A DNA stretch of 64,000 nucleotides. It comes from Lysobacteraceae bacterium. GTDB lineage: Bacteria > Pseudomonadota > Gammaproteobacteria > Xanthomonadales > Rhodanobacteraceae. Below the pieces are notes generated by a model. That model ran no database searches. It was not told the origin of the DNA and saw nothing but the letters and a program-made list of their open reading frames with translations. The stretch is from contig SEHB01000013.1 in NCBI GenBank assembly GCA_004143945.1, forward strand, positions 1 to 64,000, given 5' to 3'. The position numbers were made by a program, and so were the translations under genes. Shown piece after piece: positions 30,857 to 39,572 of the stretch (positions are counted from its first letter, which is position 1; each line of letters begins with the position of its first letter).

Positions 30857-31048
30857 GGCGTCCTCTGCGGTGCCCGGCAGCGCACTCTTACATATTGCCT
30901 TGTTCCTATAGACGACCCCGGGACGGCGAAACGCGCGCCCTTGTGCATGTCCGCCTCGATGCGGAAAGCCTGAAGGCGCCGCCAGCCCTCCCACCTGATC
31001 CCCGGGATCAAGGTCGTTCGATGCGCACCGACACCCGCGGAGGATGCC
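30857..31048 (+). ncRNA. ssrS: 6S RNA
   Basis: The location between zapA and the 5-formyl-THF cyclo-ligase gene is the conserved 6S locus. The ends pair: cctctgcggtg (from 30862) with cacccgcggagg (ending about 31043), forming the closing stem; gcatgtccgcc and cgatgcgcaccgac fit inner segments of xanthomonad 6S sequences as I recall them. The length (about 190 nt) is normal. 6S RNA mimics an open promoter and sequesters the housekeeping RNA polymerase in stationary phase. Borders are estimated from the stem and promoter. Confidence 0.75.
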
Positions 31049-31192
31049 GTCCTGTTTTCGGGCGGCGCGCAGCCCTGTGCGAGTCCTCCCGCTTCCGGCG
31101 CGAAGAGCCCGGGACCGAAGTCCTTCGCGACGGCACGCTCGCTGCTGCCGCCCCGCGCTATCCTCCAGTCGACCCGGCCTCGCCTGCCTCCC

Positions 31193-31795
31193 ATGACCGA
31201 GACTCCCACGCGCGCGCAGCTTCGCCAGACGCTGCGCGCACGCCGCGAAGCGCTGTCGCCTGCGGCGCGCCTCGCCGCGGCGCAGGCGCTGCCCGCGGTG
31301 CTCGAACAGCTGCCCGAGTTCCTGACCGACCGCCGCATCGCGGGGTACTGGGCGATCGGTGGCGAACTGCCGCTGCTTGCGCTGACCAGCGGACTGCGCG
31401 CGCGCGGACAGGCGTGGTACCTGCCCCTGCTGGCCGGGGATCGGTGCCTGCGCTTCGCGCGCTGGCAGCCCGGCGACGCGATCGAGGCGAACCGTTACGG
31501 CATCCCCGAGCCGCGCGACGGCCGCGACGAGGCGCTCGCGGCGAACGAGATCGACGTGGTGCTGGTTCCGCTGCTCGGCTTCGACCGCCGCGGCCACCGG
31601 CTCGGTTTCGGCGGCGGCTGGTACGACCGCACGTTCGCGTTCCTGCACGGGCGCACCGGCGTCGCGCGCCCGCTGCTGGTGGGCATCGGCTACGCGATCC
31701 AGGAGGTCGACGAGATACCGATCGAGCCCTGGGACGTGCGCCTGGATTGCATCGCGACCGAACGCGAACTGATCGACCTCGTGCCGGCGGAGTGA
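31193..31795 (+). CDS. ygfA: 5-formyltetrahydrofolate cyclo-ligase
   Basis: Converts 5-formyl-THF to methenyl-THF with ATP. The 200-aa protein has the family signature VVLVPLLGFDRRGHRLGFGG followed by GWYDRTFAF, with the ATP-binding basic residues near the N-terminus (TRAQLRQTLRARREALS) and the folate-site GYWAIGGELPL. It lies downstream of 6S RNA, as in E. coli, where the two are cotranscribed. TATCCT at about 31159 may be an additional -10. No strong ribosome site is visible. Confidence 0.93.
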   Translation: MTETPTRAQLRQTLRARREALSPAARLAAAQALPAVLEQLPEFLTDRRIAGYWAIGGELPLLALTSGLRARGQAWYLPLLAGDRCLRFARWQPGDAIEANRYGIPEPRDGRDEALAANEIDVVLVPLLGFDRRGHRLGFGGGWYDRTFAFLHGRTGVARPLLVGIGYAIQEVDEIPIEPWDVRLDCIATERELIDLVPAE

Positions 31796-31880
31796 TCGGG
31801 CGCGCCGCGCGCTGCTAAAGTCGACATTCCGGTACGCGCCCGCGCGCGGCCACGCCCATGCCCTGCAACCAGGAGTTCCG

Positions 31881-32336
31881 GTGGCGCGCTACTGGCTCAT
31901 GAAGAGCGAGCCCGACACGTTCTCGATCGACGACCTCGCTCGCGTCGGCACCGAGCCGTGGACCGGCGTGCGCAATTACCTCGCGCGCAACTACATGCGC
32001 GACGAGATGCGCGTCGGCGACGGCGTGCTGTTCTACCACTCGAGCTGCGCCGAACCCGGTGTCGCCGGGCTCGCCGAGGTCGCGAGCGAAGCGTACCCGG
32101 ACCCGACCCAATTCGACCGCAAGAGCGACTACCACGACCCGAAGAGCACGCCCGCGCAGCCGCGCTGGCAGCTCGTCGACGTCGCGTTCACGCGCAAGCT
32201 CGCGCGCACGATCACGCTGGCGGAACTCAAGTCCGATCCGCGCCTCGACGGCTTCGCGCTGCTGCAGCGGGGCAACCGGCTCTCGATCCTGCCGGTGACG
32301 AAAACCCAGTGGAACCGCATCCTTTCGCTCGAATGA
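31881..32336 (+). CDS. EVE-domain protein
   Basis: A 151-aa EVE (PUA-like) protein beginning [18 protein letters not shown], with [17 protein letters not shown] and [19 protein letters not shown], all highly typical of this compact domain. EVE domains resemble YTH readers and are thought to bind modified bases in DNA or RNA; the stand-alone bacterial form has no proven role. GTG 31881 has AGGAG at 31871-31875. It sits between ygfA and rpiA on the same strand, which is common in proteobacteria. Confidence 0.92.
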   Translation: MARYWLMKSEPDTFSIDDLARVGTEPWTGVRNYLARNYMRDEMRVGDGVLFYHSSCAEPGVAGLAEVASEAYPDPTQFDRKSDYHDPKSTPAQPRWQLVDVAFTRKLARTITLAELKSDPRLDGFALLQRGNRLSILPVTKTQWNRILSLE

Positions 32337-32364
32337 CCGATACCGCCCTGCCGAGGAACGCCGC

Positions 32365-33009
32365 ATGACCGTCGATGAAGCCAAGCGCCAGGCCGGGCGC
32401 GCCGCGATGCGCTATGTCGAACCCGGCATCGTGGTCGGCGTCGGCACCGGCTCGACCGTCGCGCATTTCATCGACGCACTGGCCGAGCGCCGCCACGACA
32501 TCGAGGGCGCGGTGTCGAGTTCGGAGCAATCCACGCGCCTGCTCAGGGAGCGCGGCATCGACGTGCTCGAACTCAATGCGACCGGCGAGATCCCGCTTTA
32601 CGTCGACGGCGCGGACGAATGCGATCCGCAGCGCCGCCTGATCAAGGGCGGCGGCGGCGCCCTCACGCGCGAGAAGGTGATCGCGGCGGCCGCGCGGCGC
32701 TTCGTGTGCATCATCGATCCGGCCAAGCGCGTCGACGTGCTCGGGCGATTCCCGCTGCCGGTCGAGGTGATCCCGATGGCGCGCAGCCATGTCGCGCGCG
32801 CGATCGTGCTGCACGGTGGCCAGCCGGTCTGGCGCGATGGCTGCGTGACCGACAACGGCAACTGGATCCTCGACGTGCACGGCCTGCGCATCACCGACCC
32901 GGTCGGCCTCGAAGCCGCACTCAACCAGATCGCAGGCGTCGTCACGGTCGGCCTGTTCGCGCAGCGCGCGGCCGACATCGTCCTCGTCGGCGATCGCGAG
33001 ATGGCCTGA
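32365..33009 (+). CDS. rpiA: Ribose-5-phosphate isomerase A
   Basis: Interconverts ribose 5-phosphate and ribulose 5-phosphate in the pentose phosphate pathway. The 214-aa sequence contains [15 protein letters not shown] (phosphate loop), [27 protein letters not shown] with the catalytic acids, [17 protein letters not shown] and the C-terminal [14 protein letters not shown]. It is full length. It starts 28 bases after the EVE gene and is probably in the same operon; rpe, the partner enzyme of the pathway, is at 55 kb. Confidence 0.96.
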   Translation: MTVDEAKRQAGRAAMRYVEPGIVVGVGTGSTVAHFIDALAERRHDIEGAVSSSEQSTRLLRERGIDVLELNATGEIPLYVDGADECDPQRRLIKGGGGALTREKVIAAAARRFVCIIDPAKRVDVLGRFPLPVEVIPMARSHVARAIVLHGGQPVWRDGCVTDNGNWILDVHGLRITDPVGLEAALNQIAGVVTVGLFAQRAADIVLVGDREMA

Positions 33010-33021
33010 GAGGGCGCCGCG

Positions 33022-34584
33022 ATGCGTCATGCAGGGAATGCCGATCAACCCGGGATGTCGCGGATGACCCGAAACGCCACAGCACGCCGCGAGCGGACCC
33101 GCCTCGCCTGCGCGATCGCCGCGGTCCTCGCGCTCGCAGCCGCAGGACCCGGCGTTGCCGACGAGGACGCCGGCGACTGGATCCGTTTCCGCAACGATCC
33201 GGCGCAGCGCCTGTTCCCGACCCTGCCCGGTCCGCGCGACGCCACGCCCCCGGCCGCGCCTGCGGCCATCTGGCCGGTCACGCACTGTGGCGACGACGGG
33301 CCTGGCAGCCTGCGCGCGGCGGTCGCCGGCGCCGCGACCGGCGACACGGTCGACCTGACCGCGCTGGCCTGCTCGACGATCACGCTCGAAACCGGCGCGA
33401 TCGAAATCGGAATCGACGACCTCACGCTCGCGGGCCCGGGCCGCAACGAACTCGCGATCGACGGCAACCAGCTCGACCGCGTGCTCGTGCATCCGCGCGG
33501 CGGCACCCTGCACGTGCGCGGCCTCACGCTGCGCAACGGGCGCATCAGCGCCGAGAACTTCGACATCACCGGCGGTGGCTGCGTCGCGAGCGCGGGCTAC
33601 CTGCTGATCGAAGACTCGACCGTGCGCGACTGCGCGTCGGTCGCGATCGGTTCCTATGGCGGTGGCATCTACGCCTACTCGCTCGCGTTGCAGAGCAGCA
33701 CGCTCGCGTCGAACCGCGCGCTCGGCACCCACATCGACGCCGGTACCGCCGCATTCGGCGGTGGCGCGTTCGTCTACCAGATGCTGCTGCTCGACAGCAC
33801 CGTCAGCGGCAACCTCGCCGAGCACCGGACCGCGCCCTGGCGCGACAGCTACGACATCGGCGGCGGCATCGTGAGCGTGCGCGGCGGCTTCGTCAGCGGC
33901 TCGACCGTCGACCACAACATCGTCGACGGACGCGGTGGCGGCATCGCGACGTTCACGAGCATGGCCGTGTCCAACAGCACGTTCTCGGGCAACGTCGCGG
34001 CAGCCGGGATGGGCGGCGCATTGTTCGTGCGGCGGCCCTCCACGTTCGACATCGGCAACAGCACGATCAGCGCGAACAGCGCGAGCCACGGCGGCGGCGG
34101 GATCTGGATCGGCGCGGACACCTCGTACCTGCACAGCTCGATCGTGCACGGCAATGCGGGCGGCAGCGGCCCGGCCGACATCGAGAATCCGTTCCCGATC
34201 ACGATCGGCGGCCATGCCAACCTCGTCGGCGAAGTCGGCGCGCAGGTCGTGCTGCCACCGGACACGCTTGATGCCGACCCCTTGCTCGCGCCGCTCGCGT
34301 ACTACGGCGGCACCACGCGCACGCATGCGCTCCGGGCGGGCAGCCCCGCGGTGGACACGGGCTCCAACACCGCGAACCTCCCACGCGACCAGCGCGGCGA
34401 ACCGTTCCCGCGCGTGTACGGCCCGAGCGCGGACATCGGCGCGTTCGAACAGCAGGGCGTGCCGGTGGGTCCCGCCGCGTCACCGGTGCCGGCGTGGTCG
34501 AGCTGGCTCAGCGGCCTGCTCGCGCTGCTGGTGGGCGCCTGCGCCTGGCCGCGCCTTCGCCACGGGCGCGCGCGAGGCGCCTGA
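33022..34584 (+). CDS. Secreted right-handed beta-helix protein with choice-of-anchor Q domain and C-terminal membrane tail
   Basis: A 520-aa protein. A signal peptide lies at about 25-46 (ACAIAAVLALAAAGPGVAD), followed by CSLP-like text HCGDDGPGSLRAAVAGA. Parallel beta-helix repeats follow (GGGIYAYSLALQSSTLASN, GNSTISANSASHGGGGIW), then the choice-of-anchor Q pattern (GGTTRTHALRAGSPAVDTG, DQRGEPFPRVYGPSADIGAFE). A final VPAWSSWLSGLLALLVGA helix with a basic tail resembles IPTL-CTERM-type sorting signals. It is probably cell-surface anchored; the ligand is unknown. GAGAGGG precedes ATG 33022; later ATGs at 33055 and 33064 are possible starts. Confidence 0.8.
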   Translation: MRHAGNADQPGMSRMTRNATARRERTRLACAIAAVLALAAAGPGVADEDAGDWIRFRNDPAQRLFPTLPGPRDATPPAAPAAIWPVTHCGDDGPGSLRAAVAGAATGDTVDLTALACSTITLETGAIEIGIDDLTLAGPGRNELAIDGNQLDRVLVHPRGGTLHVRGLTLRNGRISAENFDITGGGCVASAGYLLIEDSTVRDCASVAIGSYGGGIYAYSLALQSSTLASNRALGTHIDAGTAAFGGGAFVYQMLLLDSTVSGNLAEHRTAPWRDSYDIGGGIVSVRGGFVSGSTVDHNIVDGRGGGIATFTSMAVSNSTFSGNVAAAGMGGALFVRRPSTFDIGNSTISANSASHGGGGIWIGADTSYLHSSIVHGNAGGSGPADIENPFPITIGGHANLVGEVGAQVVLPPDTLDADPLLAPLAYYGGTTRTHALRAGSPAVDTGSNTANLPRDQRGEPFPRVYGPSADIGAFEQQGVPVGPAASPVPAWSSWLSGLLALLVGACAWPRLRHGRARGA

Positions 34585-34616
34585 GCGGACGTCGGCGACG
34601 ACGCCGATGCCGGGAA

Positions 34617-34645
34617 CGAAAAAACCCGCCTTGCGGCGGGTTCTT
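34617..34645. terminator. Bidirectional intrinsic terminator
   Basis: Stem aacccgcc/ggcgggtt (34623-34630 with 34635-34642), loop ttgc. On the minus strand the stem is followed by six T, a strong terminator for rplM-rpsI-tRNA-Gln; on the plus strand it is followed by ttcttctt and can end the beta-helix gene transcript. Confidence 0.9.
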
Positions 34646-34693
34646 CTTGCGTTCCGTTGATGGCCGCGCCGGGCGCGATGCCATCGAGGAAGT

Positions 34694-34768
34694 TGGCAGC
34701 CCCGGATGGATTCGAACCACCGAATGCCTGAGTCAGAGTCAGGTGCCTTACCGCTTGGCGACGGGGCT
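34694..34768 (-). tRNA. tRNA-Gln (anticodon CTG)
   Basis: On the minus strand the gene starts agccccgtcgccaagcgg and ends in cggggctgcca, giving a 7-bp acceptor stem, D-arm gccaagcggtaaggc, anticodon arm cctga-ctctgac-tcagg, and T-arm ggtggttcgaatccatc. The seven-base loop ctctgac places CTG at positions 34-36, decoding CAG. The CCA end is encoded. It begins 11 bases after the rpsI stop and is followed by the terminator at 34617-34645. Confidence 0.95.
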
Positions 34769-34779
34769 GTGCAGTCAGT

Positions 34780-35172
34780 TTAACGCTTGGAGTACTGGGT
34801 CGCGCGGCGTGCCTTGTGCAGGCCGACCTTCTTGCGCTCGACCTCGCGCGCATCGCGCGTCATGAAGCCGGCCTTGCGCAGCGGCGACTTCAGCGTCTCG
34901 TCGTACTCCACCAGCGCGCGCGCGATGCCGAGGCGGATCGCACCGGCCTGGCCGGTCATGCCACCGCCTTCGACCGTGACCATCACGTCGAACTTGTCCT
35001 GGTTCTGGGTCAGCTCGAGCGGCTGGCGCACGATCATGCGCGAGGTCTCGCGACCGAAGAAGTCATCGAGCGTCTTGCCGTTGACCATGATCGCGCCGCT
35101 GCCCTTGCGCAGGAACACGCGCGCTGCGGAGGACTTGCGACGGCCGGTGCCGTAGTTCTGCTGGATCGCCAT
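34780..35172 (-). CDS. rpsI: 30S ribosomal protein S9
   Basis: A 130-aa S9 with the family's opening ([19 protein letters not shown]), middle [19 protein letters not shown] and the invariant basic C-terminus RRATQYSKR that contacts P-site tRNA. It lies 62 bases downstream of rplM. TAA is the stop, with tRNA-Gln following after 11 bases, so the ribosomal and tRNA genes very likely share a transcript. Confidence 0.98.
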   Translation of the reverse strand: MAIQQNYGTGRRKSSAARVFLRKGSGAIMVNGKTLDDFFGRETSRMIVRQPLELTQNQDKFDVMVTVEGGGMTGQAGAIRLGIARALVEYDETLKSPLRKAGFMTRDAREVERKKVGLHKARRATQYSKR

Positions 35173-35234
35173 GGGAAATACTCTAGTTGGACGGTTGCGG
35201 CCCTGCGGCCGCCTTCACGCGCAGGGACTGCGCC

Positions 35235-35663
35235 TCAGAATTCCAGGACCTGCGGCTGCTGCGCGGCATGCGGATGCTGCGCGCCGGCGTAGACCTTGAG
35301 CTTGCGGTACATCGCTCGGCCGAGCGGGTTCTTCGGCAGCATGCCCTTGACGCCGATCTCGATGACGCGCTCGGGATGACGCGCGAGCATGTCCTTCAGC
35401 GAGGTCGTCTTGAGGTTGCCGATGTGGCCGGTGAAGCGATGGTAGTTCTTGTCGTCGAGCTTGTTGCCGGTCACCGCGATCTTCTCGGCATTGATCACGA
35501 CGAGGTAATCGCCGGTGTCCACGTGCGGCGTGTAGACCGTCTTGTGCTTGCCGCGCAGGCGGTGCGCGAGCTCGGTGCACAGGCGACCCAGGGTCTTGCC
35601 GGCGGCATCGACCACGTACCAGTCACGCTTGACGCCTTCGGAGGTGGCGCTGATCGTCTTCAT
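35235..35663 (-). CDS. rplM: 50S ribosomal protein L13
   Basis: A 142-aa L13: [74 protein letters not shown] and [19 protein letters not shown] are all diagnostic. It is the first gene of the rplM-rpsI operon. In E. coli L13 represses its own mRNA at the leader; a short leader hairpin is present here too. ATG 35663 follows a cgagacATG context. Confidence 0.98.
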   Translation of the reverse strand: MKTISATSEGVKRDWYVVDAAGKTLGRLCTELAHRLRGKHKTVYTPHVDTGDYLVVINAEKIAVTGNKLDDKNYHRFTGHIGNLKTTSLKDMLARHPERVIEIGVKGMLPKNPLGRAMYRKLKVYAGAQHPHAAQQPQVLEF

Positions 35664-35681
35664 GTCTCGGGGACTCGGCTG

Positions 35682-35699
35682 GACCCCGCAGGCGGGGTC
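35682..35699 (-). promoter_or_regulatory. Leader hairpin before rplM
   Basis: gaccccgc-ag-gcggggtc is a perfect 8-bp inverted repeat with a two-base gap, about 20 bases ahead of the rplM start in the predicted leader. It could be the site where L13 regulates its own message. Confidence 0.45.
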
Positions 35700-35719
35700 G
35701 TCACAAATGAGGGCGCGGG

Positions 35720-35748
35720 AGGATAGCGGAACCGCGGACGTGCCGCAA
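35720..35748 (-). promoter_or_regulatory. rplM-rpsI promoter
   Basis: On the minus strand TTGCGG (35748-35743), a 17-base spacer and TATCCT (35725-35720) form a sigma-70 promoter starting transcription near 35713, about 50 bases before the rplM ATG. Confidence 0.6.
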
Positions 35749-35783
35749 CAGCAAAGCCATCCGGCGCAATCGGCGATGGTAGC

Positions 35784-37022
35784 ATGGCCGGCATGCCTTC
35801 CGCACCGCCTGGCACCGCCGCGGCCGACCCGGCCCTGACCGCGCTGGCCGACCAGTGCGTGATGTGCGGCCTGTGCCTGCCGCACTGCCCCACCTACCGC
35901 ATCGACCCGATCGAGGCGGAATCCCCGCGCGGGCGCATCGCGCTTGCGCGCGCGCTGAACGAGGGGCAGCTCGCGCCATCGCCCGCTGCGCTCGACCACC
36001 TCGACCGCTGCCTCGCCTGCCTGTCCTGCCAGCAGGTCTGCCCCTCCGGCGTCCGATACGAGGAGATCCTCGTGCGCACGCGCGCCCGGCTCGTCGACGC
36101 AAGGCCGTCGCGCACGCCGCGCCTGTGGCGCGATCCGCGCGCGCTGCTGCGGTGGTCGAGGATCGCGGCCGCGCTGCAGGCGCACCGCTGGCTGCGGCTG
36201 TTCGCCCCGCTGCTGCCGTTCGGCACGCGTTGGCGCCGCATCGCCGCGACGCTGGCGCCGCCGCCCGCGCGCCTTGCACTGCGCACGCGGACCGTCGCCG
36301 CAGGCCCGGAGCGCAGGCGCATCGCGCTGTTCCGCGGCTGCATCGCGGACCTGCACGATCGCGACACGCTCGCGGCCGCGCGCATCCTGCTCGAAGCCAG
36401 CGGCCATGCGGTGGTCGAGAGCCGCGGCGGGGACTGCTGCGGCGCGCTGCCGCGCCATCTCGGCGAGACCACGGTCGCGGCGGCGCTCGCGCGCTCGACC
36501 CGCGGCCGGCTCGAAGCCAGCGGAGCCGACCTCGTGATCGGCTGCGCGAGCGGCTGCCATGGCGACCTGCGCGACGAGGTGCTCGCCGCTTCGCCGCTCG
36601 CGCTGTCCGACGTGCATGCGTTCCTCGGCGCCGACGCGGGCTTCGCGCGCCTGCGCTTTCGCCCGCTCGCGCTGCGCGCGGCGCTGCACCTGCCGTGCAC
36701 GCAGGTCAACGTGGTCGGCGCGCTCGCGCCGCTGCGCGCGGTGCTCGCGCGCATCCCGGGCCTCGAACTGCACGAACTGCCGTTGCAGCCGCGCTGCTGC
36801 GGCGCCGCCGGCAGCCACGCGGTCGAGCGGCCCGCAGCCGCCGATCGCCTGCGCGACGAGAAGCTCGCGCAGGCCGCGGCGTTCGCACCGGACCTGTTGC
36901 TGACGACCAATATCGGTTGCCGCATGCATCTCGCCACGGGACTGCGACCGCGTGACGCTGAGATCCCGGTGCTGCATCCGCTGGTGTTGCTGGCCCGCCA
37001 ACTGGAGAATCCCGCGCCATGA
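35784..37022 (+). CDS. GlcF-like iron-sulfur protein (two 4Fe-4S motifs, two CCG domains)
   Basis: A 412-aa protein. Two ferredoxin-type clusters are marked by [12 protein letters not shown] (about 25-36) and [12 protein letters not shown] (about 76-87). Two cysteine-rich CCG-type domains follow, with [13 protein letters not shown] and [14 protein letters not shown] near their ends, as in glycolate oxidase subunit GlcF and heterodisulfide-reductase-type proteins. No GlcD/GlcE flavoprotein partner is adjacent. Its stop overlaps the coq7 start (ATGA), so a link to quinone metabolism is possible. ATG 35793 is an alternative start. It is divergent from rplM. Confidence 0.88.
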   Translation: MAGMPSAPPGTAAADPALTALADQCVMCGLCLPHCPTYRIDPIEAESPRGRIALARALNEGQLAPSPAALDHLDRCLACLSCQQVCPSGVRYEEILVRTRARLVDARPSRTPRLWRDPRALLRWSRIAAALQAHRWLRLFAPLLPFGTRWRRIAATLAPPPARLALRTRTVAAGPERRRIALFRGCIADLHDRDTLAAARILLEASGHAVVESRGGDCCGALPRHLGETTVAAALARSTRGRLEASGADLVIGCASGCHGDLRDEVLAASPLALSDVHAFLGADAGFARLRFRPLALRAALHLPCTQVNVVGALAPLRAVLARIPGLELHELPLQPRCCGAAGSHAVERPAAADRLRDEKLAQAAAFAPDLLLTTNIGCRMHLATGLRPRDAEIPVLHPLVLLARQLENPAP

Positions 37023-37663
37023 ACGCCCGTACGCTGACTCCGCTGGACCGCCTGCTCGCCGGCATCGGCCGTGCGCTCGAGACCACCACGATCGCGACGC
37101 CGGCCGCGGCGCGCCCCTCGCCCGCGGGCGACATTCCCGAAGCCGCACTCGACGACGCCGCGCGCCGTCATGCGGCCGGCCTCATGCGCGTCAACCATGT
37201 CGGGGAGGTCTGCGCGCAGGCGCTCTACATCGGGCAGGCCGCGATGGCGCGCGACGACGCGCTGCGCCGCCACCTGCTCGCCGCGGCCGGGGAGGAGAAC
37301 GACCACCTCGCCTGGTGCGGCGCGCGACTCGACGAACTCGGCAGCCGCCCGAGTCTGCTCAATCCGCTGTGGTACGCGGGCGCCTGGGCGATCGGCGCAG
37401 GTGCCGCGCTGGTCGGTGACCGGCTGAGCCTCGGCTTCGTCGTCGAGACCGAACGCCAGGTCGAGGCCCATCTCGACACCCACCTCGACCGCCTGCCGCC
37501 CGGCGACGAGCGCAGCCGCGCAATCGTGCGCGTGATGAAGGACGACGAGGCGCGCCACGCGGACAACGCGCGCGCGGCCGGCGCGGCCACCCTGCCTGCC
37601 CCGATCCCGACCCTGATGGGGTTCGCGGCGGACGTGATGAGGAAGGTGGCGTATCGCGTGTGA
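37019..37663 (+). CDS. coq7: Demethoxyubiquinone hydroxylase (2-polyprenyl-3-methyl-6-methoxy-1,4-benzoquinone monooxygenase)
   Basis: A di-iron carboxylate monooxygenase for the last hydroxylation of ubiquinone, membrane-associated. Ligand motifs are seen: [44 protein letters not shown] and [14 protein letters not shown]. The 214-aa length fits bacterial Coq7. It overlaps the GlcF-like gene by four bases. A G-rich repeat follows the stop, separating it from convergent speD. Confidence 0.95.
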   Translation: MNARTLTPLDRLLAGIGRALETTTIATPAAARPSPAGDIPEAALDDAARRHAAGLMRVNHVGEVCAQALYIGQAAMARDDALRRHLLAAAGEENDHLAWCGARLDELGSRPSLLNPLWYAGAWAIGAGAALVGDRLSLGFVVETERQVEAHLDTHLDRLPPGDERSRAIVRVMKDDEARHADNARAAGAATLPAPIPTLMGFAADVMRKVAYRV

Positions 37664-37682
37664 GCGTTGCTCACACGCGATC

Positions 37683-37764
37683 GGGAATGGGGAGTGGGGA
37701 ATGGGGAATGGCAGGAGCCGGAGCGGGTGCGCTCCGCATTGACCATTCCCTGTTCCCCATTCCC
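37683..37764 (+). repeat. G-run repeat with inverted C-run arm (G-quadruplex type)
   Basis: G-runs at 37683-37685, 37689-37692, 37696-37699 and 37703-37706 with three-base spacers, then an inverted arm ccattccctgttccccattc at about 37742-37761. It lies between the convergent coq7 and speD ends, so the coq7 transcript could carry the G-rich strand. Confidence 0.85.
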
Positions 37765-37768
37765 TGCC

Positions 37769-38554
37769 TCACATCAGATTGCGCCCGTGGAACAGCTCTT
37801 CGATCTCGCGCTTGAGCAGCTGCTCGATGCGCTGGCGTTCCTTGAACGAGAGGTCGTCGGCGTTGGCTTCGAACAGGTAGGTGTCGAGGTCGAAGTCCTT
37901 CACGTGCATCTTCGTGTGGAAGATGTTCTCCTGGTACACGTTGACGTCGAACATCTCGTACTTCTGGCGGATGTGCTTGGCCAGGTAGTCCTGGATCGAA
38001 TTGATCTTGTGGTCGATGTAGTGCTTGCGGCCCTTCACGTCGCGCGTGAAGCCGCGCACGCGGTAGTCCATCGTCACGATGTCGGACTCGAAGCTGTCGA
38101 TCAGGTAGTTCAACGCGCGCAGCGGCGAGATGACGCCGCAGGTCGCCACGTCGATGTCGGCACGGAACGTCGCGATGCCGTTGTGCGGATGCGTTTCCGG
38201 GTAGGTGTGCACCGTGATGTGGCTCTTGTCCAGGTGCGCGACCACCGCATCGGAGATCACGTCCTTGCCGAGCTTGTCGACGATCGGGTGCTCGGAAATC
38301 AGGATCGTGACCGAGGCGCCCTGCGGATCGTAGTCCTGGCGCGCGATGTTCAGGATGTTCGCGCCGATGATCTCGGCGACGTCGCTGAGGATCTGGGTGA
38401 GGCGATCGGCGTCGTACTGCTCGTCGATGTACTCGATGTAGCGGCGACGCTGGTCCTCCGACACCGCATAGCAGATGTCGTAGATGTTGAAGCTGAGCGC
38501 CTTGGTCAGGTTGTTGAAACCCTGCAGCTGCAGGCGCGGAATCGGTTTGACCAC
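37769..38554 (-). CDS. speD: S-adenosylmethionine decarboxylase proenzyme
   Basis: Makes decarboxylated SAM for spermidine synthesis. It is a 261-aa E. coli-type Spe[56 protein letters not shown] and the final FHGRN. Self-cleavage should occur between Lys110 and Ser111 in [14 protein letters not shown], giving the pyruvoyl group. I chose GTG 38554, giving [10 protein letters not shown], because no ATG fits and related xanthomonad proteins begin with VKP. It is divergent from the clp regulator gene, an arrangement known in Xanthomonas. Confidence 0.95.
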   Translation of the reverse strand: MVKPIPRLQLQGFNNLTKALSFNIYDICYAVSEDQRRRYIEYIDEQYDADRLTQILSDVAEIIGANILNIARQDYDPQGASVTILISEHPIVDKLGKDVISDAVVAHLDKSHITVHTYPETHPHNGIATFRADIDVATCGVISPLRALNYLIDSFESDIVTMDYRVRGFTRDVKGRKHYIDHKINSIQDYLAKHIRQKYEMFDVNVYQENIFHTKMHVKDFDLDTYLFEANADDLSFKERQRIEQLLKREIEELFHGRNLM

Positions 38555-38833
38555 GACGGACGACCTCGATGGCGGCGACGGAAGGCGGGCTTCACGGCGG
38601 GCTGCGCCGCAGCGCCGTCGTGGGCGCGGATTATGGGCCAAGCCCCGCCGCGATGAAACCGAAGGTGCATGGCTGGCTCGGCCTGCAGCCGCGCTGCAGG
38701 CGTCCGCGTGGGGCGACGCCCCGGCGGATTTGCAATAAGATGCAATGGAATCGAGCCGGCGGGCTCGCAATCGCGCCGATCGTGCGCGATCCGCCGTTTC
38801 GGCATGCCGCCCTGGAAGCGGAGGGGATTTCGA

Positions 38834-39547
38834 GTGGAACCGCAAGGCAAGATCGCCGATTTCCGATACAGCCTCGCGCGCGAGATCAATCGCGTGCAGG
38901 CGCCTCCGATGCTGACGCCCGATCGCGCAGCGATGGAACGCTTCCTCGGCGCCTGCCATCGACGGCGCTACCCGAGCAAGACCGCGATCATCCGCCCCGG
39001 CGACTCGGCGAACATCCTCTACTACGTCATCGACGGCTCGCTGACCGTCTCGTCCGAAGACGAGGAAGGACGCGAGCTGATCCTCGCCTACCTGAACCGC
39101 GGCGAGTTCATCGGCGAGATGGGCCTGTTCGTCGAGACCCCGCGCCGCGAAGTCATGGTGCGCACGCGCACGCCGTGCGAACTGGCCGAGATCGGTTACG
39201 AGCGCATGTTCAACCTGTTCGAAGGCCCGCTGCGCGAGGAATGCCCGAAGATCCTGTTCGCGATCGGCTCGCAGCTGACCAACCGCCTGCTGCATACCTC
39301 GCGCAAGGTCAGCCGCCTTGCGTTCATGGACGTGACCGGGCGCGTCGCCAAGACCCTGCTCGACCTCATCGACGAACCCGATGCGATGACGCATCCGAAG
39401 GGCAAGCAGATCCGCATCTCGCGCCAGGAAATCAGCCGCATCGTCGGCTGCTCGCGCGAGATGGTCGGGCGTGTGCTCAAGCAGCTCGAGGAACAGGGCA
39501 TGATCGAGGTGTCGGGCAAGACCATCGTGGTGGTCAGCGCTCGCTGA
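38834..39547 (+). CDS. clp: CRP-like global regulator Clp
   Basis: A 237-aa CRP/FNR-family regulator. The cyclic-nucleotide-binding fold spans about 35-150 ([36 protein letters not shown]), followed by a dimer helix and an HTH at about 185-215 ([20 protein letters not shown]). In Xanthomonas, Clp is turned off by c-di-GMP, not turned on by cAMP, and controls virulence and extracellular enzymes. The ligand preference here is inferred from the [11 protein letters not shown] context only. GTG 38834 has GAGGGG seven bases ahead. A large GGDEF-EAL protein in the same window could feed this regulator. Confidence 0.9.
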   Translation: MEPQGKIADFRYSLAREINRVQAPPMLTPDRAAMERFLGACHRRRYPSKTAIIRPGDSANILYYVIDGSLTVSSEDEEGRELILAYLNRGEFIGEMGLFVETPRREVMVRTRTPCELAEIGYERMFNLFEGPLREECPKILFAIGSQLTNRLLHTSRKVSRLAFMDVTGRVAKTLLDLIDEPDAMTHPKGKQIRISRQEISRIVGCSREMVGRVLKQLEEQGMIEVSGKTIVVVSAR

Positions 39548-39572
39548 CACCACGGGCCCGCCGGCGTACCAC

